Shown one piece after another: positions 33,695-43,247 of a stretch of 64,000 nucleotides of DNA. The DNA lies in assembly GCA_964006375.1 (NCBI GenBank), contig OZ023264.1:14208225-14272224 (forward strand), written 5' to 3'. This DNA is from Tillus elongatus (lineage: Eukaryota; Arthropoda; Insecta; Coleoptera; Cleridae). The notes under the pieces were generated by a model that saw only the letters and a list, made by a program, of their open reading frames with translations, did not search any database and was not told where the DNA came from. Every line of letters begins with the position of its first letter. The first letter of the stretch is position 1. A program made the translations under genes and the position numbers.

Positions 33695-35112
33695 TGATCT
33701 ACCATTATATTCGAGAAGAAACATGTTGCTGCTAACCTGGAAATATCATATAGAAAATATCAAAATGGATTGTATTTCCAGAATTAATCTTTTAAAAGCC
33801 ATATCACATTTAACTTGGGGAGCTGATGAACAATCATTGTTAACAGTGTATTTAGCAATCATACGATCTAAACTAAACTATGGAAGCATACTTTATGGTA
33901 CTGCAAGTAAAAAACTATTAAATTCTCTTAACACCATTCGAAATAGTAGTCTGAGATTGATACTTGGAGCTTTCAAAACGACCCCAACAATATCACTGTG
34001 CGCTGAAGCATATGATCTACCATTATATTTGAGAAGAAACATGTTGCTGCAACAACATGCAGTGAAGAATATGTCGAATCCAAAAAATCCTTTACACCAG
34101 GCGTTTACAACGTTACCTCTAATTAACAGGTTTAACGCCAAGCCATGTGGTTGTGCTCCTTGGTATGTAAGATTTCATCGCATCTCAGATACCTATAGAG
34201 GCGTAGCCCCTCTGCCAAACACCAAGTTAATTGGTCCTCCCCCTTGGTCAGATACACAGGTTATTGTAGATAACTCTCTCTTAGAATTCAGCAACTATGT
34301 CAATCCGTCACAACTTTTGCGTTTTGCAATTTGTCATAGAAAGCGTTTTGCTTTCTATGACAAATTGTCTAAACATACAGATTGTGATATTTTATATACT
34401 GATGCATCAAAAAATGAAGACGAAGTTGGATGTTCGGTCATAGATGACAGAAAACATCACAATTGTAGATTACCTACATCTACTAGTGTTTTTACCGGGG
34501 AACTGTTTGCTTTCCTTCAATCTCTCACAATACTTAATTACAAAGAGAACCCAGCACCAAAATATATTATTTGTACAGACTCACTGTCATCCCTCCAGGA
34601 ACTTACGAAATCAAGATCGGATAAGATTCTTGTTTACAAAATAAAAGAAATGTTATCAAATTGAAAATCATAAGCAACACTTCTGTCTTATTTTTATGAG
34701 TACCATTGCCTATCGGTACTCAAGGCAATGAGACAGCAGATTCAGAGGCCAAAACAGCTATAAAAAGCGGAACAAAAATGAAATTCAGTATGTGTTATGA
34801 TCTCATCGCTGCTTACAGACGTCTAACTTTTATTAAGTGGCAGGATTTTTGGTCAACAAAAAATACCAAATTACATTTGTTTCAACCAGAAATTACAAAA
34901 AGTAAGTTACAATTTAAAATGATACGTAGAGACAGCGTCCTTGTCAGAAGACTAAGATTAGGACACACAAAGATGACACCACCCCCTACATGTAGTCAGT
35001 ATTGTGTACAACCATCAGTGTCACATTTCTTATTCAACTACAAAGACTATAAACAAGCAAGGAAATTTAGAAATATGCCTAGTTCGATAACTACGGAAGT
35101 TCTACAGCTTAA
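33695..35112 (+). mobile_element. I-like LINE fragment: RT C-terminus, RNase H, zinc tail
   Basis: Frame 33669-34664 covers the RT-RNase H connection (LLKAISHLTWGADEQSLLTV, IIRSKLNYGSILYGTAS) and the RNase H: ILYTDASKNEDEVGCSV (Asp), TGELFAFLQSL (Glu) and CTDSLSSLQEL (Asp). A frameshift near 34665-34700 follows. Frame 34706-35140 then holds GNETADSEAKTA (final Asp kept) and LVRRLRLGHTKMT. About 40 bp (atgatctaccattatatt...) from 34015 is also present at the 5' end (33694-33733), a misplaced duplicate. No poly-A or simple tail is seen; the sequence passes straight into family A. Confidence 0.8.
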
Positions 35113-35446
35113 AAAGTTCGGGTTTTATTTTGGTATGTAGTAAGGTCTTTCCTAAGGCAAGATGTCCACCAAATTTTATTAAAAGAACTTTGTTATTTTC
35201 GGAGAAAAAATATTTGTTCGAAATAAAATTCAAAATTTAAATAACACAATTTTCTATAAACTTAGAAAGTGGGATTTTGGTACGTAGTAAGGTATCTCCC
35301 AAGGCAACATATCCGTTAAATTTCATTAAAACAGCTTTGTAATTTCCGGAGAAAAATTTTTTTCGAAAGAAAACTTAAAATTTTCCCGGAAAACCCTGTC
35401 CGATTTCCCGGGCTAACGAACTCGTCTATTTTTTTAGTTATCAGAT

Positions 35447-35525
<79 letters not shown>
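35113..35525 (+). repeat. family A copy (A12, right part) with (TA)n
   Basis: gttttattttggtatgtagt onwards contains two versions of the 'gtacgtagtaaggt' module and ends at the (TA)n array 35449-35525. Confidence 0.7.
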
Positions 35526-35531
<6 letters not shown>

Positions 35532-35533
<2 letters not shown>

Positions 35534-36358
35534 GGGCCTTCATTAATTCCCGAGTCCCACGTGACCGGATTCTGTCTTTCTCTCAGTGGAATATGATTTT
35601 ATGAGTTGGCAGTCAAAAAGTAACCAAAAAACCACCATGCTTGGGACCCCAAAGTTACTAAATCAATTGACAATTGACAGTTCAGTCCATTGGCGCTCAT
35701 TTCCCTTTTGACCGGTTATTTTGTATGTGATTGTGCATTTTCCAAGTTCGACCAGTGTTTATCCTCTTCAAATAATTTTCTATCTGTTGGACAATAAAAA
35801 TAAACAGTTTTCACAAAAACTTTCATTGCGTTTTTACGTAAGTTAAAAGTGTAAGGTTATGTTTATTTATTTGTTCAATTTTTGTAATGTTTATTGTAAT
35901 GCTAGTTTTGTTTGTTTTATTTTGATATCTATACAAAATAAAAGTAATATTTTATAATGTTTTTACGAACTGGTTATTAATGTTAAAATTAACAATGTTA
36001 CATTTGAATTCCCCAACCCTTGAAACCCCAAAAATGACATTACATCATCAGCCGCTAATGCATCGCATCGCGATAGGTCAATTTTAATATCATCTGAGCA
36101 AAACAAATATGTTTTTCTCTGCGAAAAATATGTTCACTCTAATGCGTAAATGTGGAAGTAGAATTGAAGAAAACTAAAAGTTTAGGACATTTACTGTTTC
36201 ACCTTATTATAATTTTTATATTTTTTATAAAACCACAAAGGAAATAAGAGACGTCACTGGCAACTTAGGGATTTCATTGATTCAGGTTGTACAACCGTGT
36301 ATGTTTGGTTGCCTAACTTAAGCGGTCACGTGGGACTCGGGAATTAGTGAAGGCCCTG
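35532..36358. mobile_element. 827-bp non-autonomous DNA transposon with 36-bp TIRs
   Basis: The left end CAGGGCCTTCATTAATTCCC then GAGTCCCACGTGACCG is matched by its reverse complement at 36323-36358 with one mismatch. It sits next to a (TA)n array on the left and tatatata on the right. No coding frame. Superfamily unclear: CAGGG ends suggest hAT, but no 8-bp duplication is visible. Confidence 0.75.
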
Positions 36359-36806
36359 TATATATAAACATATAAAAATTGAAGCTGACCCCGGATATGG
36401 GTTCTAGGGGTCCTAGTTGGCGCTCATTTAATTATTTTTTTGCAAAGTCTCATCATCGATACCTCTCTAATAGTGAATTTTTTAAAATAAAAATTCACTA
36501 AAAATCAAACGTAAAGCGTGTCATTGATTTTTTGAGATCATCTGGACTCTACAATTAGCTTTAATTTATTTTTGGTAGCTATTACTTTTTTATAGTTACT
36601 GTTAATTAGAAATAAGGTTCACAAATATTTGTTAAACAATTTATTGCACTATTAAATATTGTAGGTGCCAATGACAATAAATGTTAAGGCACCAATTTTT
36701 CTTTAAATAAAATAATAATAAATATGAACATGGAAAACAGTACTCACTGATATTACTTGGGTGTATTTGTAGAAATCACTGGTCCATCTACCTGCAGAAG
36801 AATATA
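36359..36806 (+). repeat. family A fragment followed by repeat C, copy 2
   Basis: 36370-36500: aagctgaccccggatatggg to the small terminal hairpin (family A fragment). 36500-36700: unassigned. 36715-36806: repeat C, ending aatataaaaag as at 33654. Confidence 0.6.
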
Positions 36807-37355
36807 AAAAGTCTGGACGCAGCAAGTGCGTTATGGAAGTCAATTTTCATTAAAATGTTTTTAACTATGTCTCTAATGCAAGGAGGCATCAATCTGGTTA
36901 CCGGTATAACCTATATAATAGAAACAATGTGCCATATTTTATCAAAATTACTTATTGTATGAAAATGTACAACAATTTTCCGAAAATCAACTTTAAATCT
37001 TTCTGAGAAAACTGGTTTCCTAGCCAACAAACCTTGGGTTAATAGCAAACTGAGTTATCGAAATTTGAAGCAGTTAATGAAAATTCGCTACCAAAACGCA
37101 CTTACTGCGGCTATATTTTTTTCCTTACAAACATGCATCATATTTCGATAAAAAAAATGCAAAAATGCAATAAGGGTGTACGAATTTCTTTTTATAGGTA
37201 TCACCAACGACTTATGGGCCAGCCTGTGATTGTCAAAATAATTTTAGAAGATGCAGCTCAAGACACCCTATAATTAACTTATACAACTTTTTCTCGTATC
37301 TTGTATAATAACAATTATATTTAGCTTTACAGTAGAAACACGTTACCTGTATATA
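36807..37355 (+). repeat. family A copy (A14, left part)
   Basis: tctggacgcagcaagtgcgt (36809) to gctttacagtagaaacacgt, interrupted in cctgtatata by the Tc1/mariner element. The copy continues at 39208. Confidence 0.75.
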
Positions 37356-39207
37356 CAGGTTGGCGCATTGAAAACGAAACAGACCGATTTGCGTCCAGAG
37401 AAATTTTTTTTAAGAAACGCTGAAACACGTCAATTTTAATATTGAGGGGGACATGTTTTGACATAAAACTCAACTTTGTCACATCAACCCCTTAAGGGTG
37501 GCGATAACAACATTTATATTTTAAATAGGTAACATGGGTCGAGTGTTACATCATTTGAAAGCTCTTTCTTTTCTGAATTCAGCACACTATTTTTTTTTGG
37601 AAGTTTTATCAACTCGTTTAAAAATTATTCACAGTTTGAGCTGCAAGAACGTATTTCACTCATTGTGATAAGAAATGAAATAATTAGTCAATTTTTCGTC
37701 AAAAAAAAAACTAAAAAACAAAACCAAACTTTCAAAAATGTTTATTCAGTTAAGTAAGTGTTCAAATTGTTGACCACCAGCTTCCATACAAAAGTACAAA
37801 TTTTGTTCAAAACGAGCTCTGACATTCTGGAGCATTTGTGGAGTTATTAGACGGCATTCTTCAACAATGCGTCGTCGTAATTCTTCCAGAGACTCCGGTT
37901 CTGTTGCGAAATTTCGACTCTTTAAATGGCCCCATAGAAAGAAGTCTAAAGGAATTAAATCCGGTGATCTAGGGGGTCACTCAATAGCACCTCTACGCCC
38001 AATCCATTGCTCTGGAAACTCTCTGTTCAAAAATTCCCTAAACACGTTGTGAAAAATGCAGAGGAGCTCCATCTTCTTGAAACACTAATTGATTTTCTTG
38101 ATAGCAATCATCATTTTCAACAATGTCAATTAGTAGAGGGTAAACGATATCTTCTAGTAACTCCAAATCTGTTTCGCCACTCAAATTGCCATCAAGAGAA
38201 ATTGGTCCGATTAAACGGTCTCTAAAAATGTCAGTCCAGACATTCAATTTCTGGGGAGTTTGAGTGTGGACTTCGTGAACATTTCTTAGATTATTATCTG
38301 CCCAATAACGACAATTATGACGATTGATTGTAGAGTTTAATAAAAGCGTACACTCGTCTGAAAAACAGATATTGAACAGAAAGTTCCCGTTATCAACTAT
38401 TCGTGCAGTCATAACTTCACAAAACTCCAGCCGCCGATCAAAATCATTTTCATTCAGTTGTTGTACGAGATGAATTTTATACGGGTGAAATTTATGATGC
38501 TTGAATAAACACTGGCCAATTTTCTCGTGCTCAAATTGGGTCTGCAGCAAATTCTCCTTAAACTTCAATCTCAGTAGTCTCATTTCAGTTTGTCGAAACT
38601 TTGCAACTAACTCCAAAATGTATTTTCTATTAAAATGTCTGTTCGGATGTCGTTCACTAAACAAATTTGCGGTACGATTGGCACAGTCATCGTTTTTGAA
38701 AAAAGAGTAATTATTTCAACTCTTTCTTCTACAGAATACACCATTGTGAAATTAATTTTCGGTAGTACTATCAAGTATCAAACCGACCGATAAACTGAAA
38801 TAATAAACCGCATTTCTCTCATTCCGATAAGAAATGTTATGATAGTCAATTTTTTGTTTACAAACCAACGAAACATTGACTATTAGCACATTTCTTATCG
38901 GAATGAGTGAAATGCGTTTTTGCATCTTCAACTGTGAATAATTATTAAACGAGTTGATAAAACTTCCAAAAAATTAGTGTGCTGAATTCAGAAAAGAAAG
39001 AGCTTTCAAATGATGTAACACTTGACCCATGTTCCCTATTTAAAATATAAGGCTTGTTATCACCACCCTTAAGGGGTTGATGTGACAAAGTTGAGTTTTA
39101 TGTCAAAACATGTCCCCCTCAATATTAAAATTGACGTGTTTCAGCGTTTCTTTAAAAACAAATTCTCTGGACGCAAATCGGTCTGTTTCGTTTTCAATGC
39201 GCCACCC
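37356..39207. mobile_element. Tc1/mariner-superfamily transposon with about 340-bp TIRs
   Basis: Left TIR 37356-about 37700 and right TIR about 38870-39207 are near-identical inverted copies: ttggcgcattgaaaacgaaa..., cttaaggggttgatgtgaca..., cgagttgataaaacttcca.... TA flanks both ends, and the joined flanks give cctgtata-tataaacag of family A, as expected for TA insertion. The right TIR overlaps a second inverted repeat (38808-38845 with 38890-38935). Confidence 0.9.
37746..38744 (-). pseudogene. Tc1/mariner-type transposase, broken
   Basis: The minus-strand reading from an ATG at 38742-38744 gives MVYSVEERVEIITLF (N-terminal helix-turn-helix start). A one-base frameshift near 38700 precedes a 208-codon open part. 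This contains ICFSDECTLLLN (Asp 1), HTQTPQKLNVW and LVFQEDGAPLHF (Asp 2). A second frameshift near 38045 follows. The remainder includes WIGRRGAIE, a TGA where Trp is expected, then PPRSPDLIPLDFFLWG with the third Asp about 36 residues after the second. Full length would be about 330 residues, normal for the superfamily. Not functional as read. Confidence 0.85.
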
Positions 39208-39625
39208 TATATATAAACAGACAAAAACTGAAACTAAATCCGGATATGGATTCTAAAGGGCCTAGTTTCCCCCCATTTGAGGATATTTTTTTAAATTAAA
39301 AAGTCGCTTTCTCTTCATTAACGAATTTTGAACTAAAAATTATACACCGTTAAACCATAAACTTACCTAAAACTACCGTCAAAGCATCAGCGAAAGGGTC
39401 GTTTTGATATGAAATTTCTGGAAATATTTTAGAAAAATGAAGCACAATGACGTTTGAAGCTGGAACTTAGGCGTTTGCAGAAGACTCTTCTTGCGACATT
39501 TTCTTCACATAATCGGTATTTGTTTCAGGTTCTTTGTCTAAATATTGCCAATTTTGACGTTTTAAATCGTGACTTTGTTGTTTTGACGCAAACCCCAATT
39601 TTTTTTCTTTAAACTTACATTTCTG
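39208..39625 (+). repeat. family A copy (A14, right part)
   Basis: Resumes with aaacagacaaaaactgaaac, then cataaacttacctaaaacta, and ends near cgcaaaccccaatttttttt. Confidence 0.7.
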
Positions 39626-39649
39626 ACGTCACAAAGTCTGGGATAGACA

Positions 39650-39840
39650 TAACCAAACATTAAATGAAAGGCTTCTCTCCAGACAACAAATTTATTTCAA
39701 AATATTTCCCGGCGCGTTTCGACACTCTATTTATCCCCTGAAGATGACCTCTTAGAGTCTCGAAACGCGTCGGGAAATATATTGAAATAAATTTGGTGTC
39801 TGAAGAGAAACCTTTCATTTAATGTTTATTTAAAACTTAC
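39650..39840. repeat. PLE terminal pair, family P3, inverted
   Basis: aatgaaaggcttctctccag (39660) with aatatttcccggcgcgtttc is the reverse complement of gaaacgcgtcgggaaatat and gaagagaaacctttcatt on the right. The pair surrounds one hammerhead motif. Confidence 0.7.
39734..39775 (+). ncRNA. hammerhead ribozyme motif, PLE family P3
   Basis: Stem I UCCC, core CUGAAGA, one U, stem II GACCUC/GAGUC with a UUA loop and a bulged C, then UC, GAAAC, minimal stem III (GC loop), GUC, stem I GGGA. Stem I can extend over the AU-rich flanks with two mismatches. The core is intact. The extra nucleotides around stem II depart from the strict consensus. Confidence 0.6.
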
Positions 39841-39854
39841 AGGCGTAAATATAT

Positions 39855-40800
<946 letters not shown>

Positions 40801-40804
40801 ATAT

Positions 40805-42335
40805 ATATATGTATATCCGACCGATAACTCAAAAAATAATAGTCCAATCTTGATTAAATTTGATGAGTACCTTCCTTTTGCAAGTGGCTTGGATAAGCGC
40901 GTTAGCTAGGAAAATCGGACCAGGTTTTCCCGGAAAATTTTGTGTTTTCTTTCTAAAAAAAATTATATCTCCGGAAATAACACAAAGTAAACAAACAAAA
41001 TAACAAATTACGTACGCGTGTTTGTATTATAAAGAGTGAACTCTGTACCAAAATTTAGGTCTCTAGCTTTAAAGACAAAGAAGTTATGGACACTTTAGGA
41101 AACAAATGTTGAGTTTTCCTCAAAACGTCAAACTCGCAATTTTAAACGTCAAAATGGGCAATGTTTAGGCAAAGAACGTGAAACAAATAGGGATTGTGAA
41201 AAGAAAATGTTGCAAGGAGAGTGTTCTGCGAACCGTTAAGTTTCAGATTCAAGCGTCATTGCCCTCCATTTTACTAAAATATTTACAGAAAATTCATTTT
41301 AAATAGACCCTTTCTCTGATGCTTTAGCTGTCGGTTTTGTTAAGTTGATGCTTTCGCTGTAGGTTTAGTGAAGTTTATGGTTTAACGGTCTATAACTTTT
41401 AGCTAATTTTCGTAGAACAAATTCGTTAATGCATTTTTTTGTAGAAATATGATGCGTTTGTAAGAAACAAATCTGGATGCAGTAAGTACGTTTTGCTGGC
41501 GAATTTTCAGTAAATTTGCAGATTAGGTCCCGAACGCTTTACAAAAAACTGTTTTCAGAAACCTGCCTAGAAAAATAGCAGCACCCCTATCCCCCCAGGT
41601 GTCGTACCTTCCTTGACGGGTATGAACAAGACATTTTTCTTGTGGTTTATGCAACGAGGGTGGTTGTATGCACGCGAGGGGACTGATTCATCGTATGCAT
41701 TTTTCTTCCCCCCTCGTGTGCATACAACCACCCTCGTTGCATAAACCAGAAGAAAAACTTCTTGTTCATACACCCTACCCCCCCCCCCCCCACTTCTGGG
41801 GCGAATAGGGGTGCTGTGCGGGGTAGACAGGGTTTAATGGGGATATGGCTTCAAATAGACAGCTTTCAAGCAGTTTTCTTCGCATTTTCTGCTCATATTT
41901 GCTTTTTACTACCTACCCCGCCCAGCACCCCTATTCACTCCCAATCCCGTAACTTCGTTGGGGGGTGTGAACAAGAAATTTTTCTTGTGGTTTGGGCATC
42001 CAGTGGGGGGGGGGTCCTAGTAATGTTTCTGAAAACAATTTTTTGAAAAGCGTTCAGGAGCTAATCTGCAAATTTACCGAATTTTCTTTAAAACCTTCAA
42101 ATTTCAATAACTCAATTTGCTATTAACGTAAGCTTTGTTGGTTAGCAAACCACCATTTAAGTTTATTTTCGGAAAATTTTTGTATATTTTCAAACCATAA
42201 GTAATTTTGATAAAATATAGTACACTGTTTCTACTACATAGGCTATACCGGTAACCAGATTGATGCCTGCTCGCATTTACCATTATTTTTTAATGGAAAT
42301 TCGCTACCATAACGCACTTGCTGCGTTCGCACTTT
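40805..42335 (-). repeat. family A copy (A15) with foldback element F3 nested in its terminal module
   Basis: From ccgataactcaaaaaataat (40820) through cctttctctgatgctttagc to the terminal module that starts ggatgcagtaagtacgtttt (41474). It is interrupted at 41509 by F3, resumes at 42078, and ends ataacgcacttgctgcgttc near 42310. Confidence 0.75.
41509..42077. mobile_element. foldback element F3 with 9-bp target duplication
   Basis: Ends gtaaatttgcagattag and ctaatctgcaaatttac are perfect inverted repeats, continuing imperfectly through cgaacgcttt and gttttcagaaac. The flanking duplication is CGAATTTTC (41500-41508 and 42078-42086). A second internal inverted repeat spans 41635-41770 (atgcaacgagggtggttgta and its complement). 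A C-run lies near 41773. Non-coding. The 9-bp duplication would suit a MULE or hAT relative. Confidence 0.75.
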
Positions 42336-42442
42336 TACTACCAGTCATCTAGATATTATGCAGGCTGATTTATTAGCTCACAACAAATTTTGACAAATGA
42401 AAGGTTAGGTAGTTTTAAGTAGAAAACTTCATATAAATATAT
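42336..42442. other. short spacer before gypsy 5' LTR
   Basis: Ends atat (42439-42442), the left half of the gypsy target duplication. Confidence 0.5.
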
Positions 42443-43187
42443 TGTTACAAAGCACTTCAATAGACGTAGGTGCGGTGTTGCCACATCTCCAGAATTTCCC
42501 CAACATCTGGGAATTTTTGCACAATCTGGCAACACCGCCTCCCCACCCCCCTGGGGGTGCCTGGGGTGACCCCCCTCAGGCGAAGTCTCAACCCTCTAGG
42601 ACCAGAAATAACGAAGTTACCAACTTGTACCCCGTCGGAACGGATAACTGAGGTCTGCACATTCCGAACACCCTGTATATACACCCTATATACGCAGAGA
42701 ACCCTTACACCCTGTATACGCAGAGAGATCTTATAGTTCGAGAAACACCTCTTGTGTAACATAGGAGTGGTGACCACATTTGGATCACCTGTATACACAT
42801 CCCCCTGTATACACACGGGACCGATCTGTATTCACAGAACCTTCTAGTAAAAGAAGGTCCTGGAACGTTCTGGAATGGAACTCTCTAGAAACGAGGGGAA
42901 GGTACGGCGAGTATATAAAAGCGAGAGCAAGCCAGCCCGAGTTAGTTCAGTTCAGTAAGAGAATGTGGTAGTGACTTGAAGAAGCAGTGTAAAGTGTTAA
43001 GAGAGTAGTGACTGTAGTACCAGATTAGTGACTTTTGTTGAGAGTAGTAATTGTAAGGCCAGTAAATGAAGTGTTTTGTGAGAGAGACATTCTAGAAATT
43101 TTATTGTATCCATATTTAGAGTGTAAATAAAGTTGTTTTGTTAAAATTAAAAGTCTCACTTATCCAGAACCCGGAGAAAACGCAACA
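42443..43187 (+). repeat. gypsy 5' LTR
   Basis: Begins TGTTACAAAG, ends CGCAACA. It contains heat-shock-type elements, a TATA box (42912-42920), an arthropod initiator TCAGT (about 42947) and a poly-A signal AATAAA (43126-43131). Repeats of acaccctgtatac occur in the upstream half. Confidence 0.97.
42837..42951 (+). promoter_or_regulatory. LTR promoter: heat-shock elements, TATA box, initiator
   Basis: GAACCTTC at 42837-42844 and GAACGTTCTGGAA at 42863-42875 fit the nGAAnnTTCnnGAAn heat-shock-factor pattern; the second is a perfect three-pentamer element. TATATAAAA at 42912-42920 is followed about 30 bp later by the initiator TCAGT at 42947-42951. The same set is present in the 3' LTR 5953 bp downstream. 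Heat-induced transcription is inferred from motif content only. Confidence 0.65.
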
Positions 43188-43190
43188 ATT

Positions 43191-43204
43191 TGGTGTCAGA
43201 AGTG
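43191..43204 (+). other. primer binding site, tRNA-Leu type
   Basis: TGGTGTCAGAAGTG is complementary to the 3' end of insect tRNA-Leu including CCA. It lies 3 nt after the LTR. Confidence 0.8.
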
Positions 43205-43247
43205 TGGGATAAGTGAGTGAAGAAGTGAACAAGTAAGCTAGCTGTAA

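Noticed and set aside
42457..42816. Repeated 119-codon and 88-codon frames in the gypsy LTRs
   Set aside because: Present identically in both LTRs upstream of the promoter. No domain, and explained by LTR sequence.
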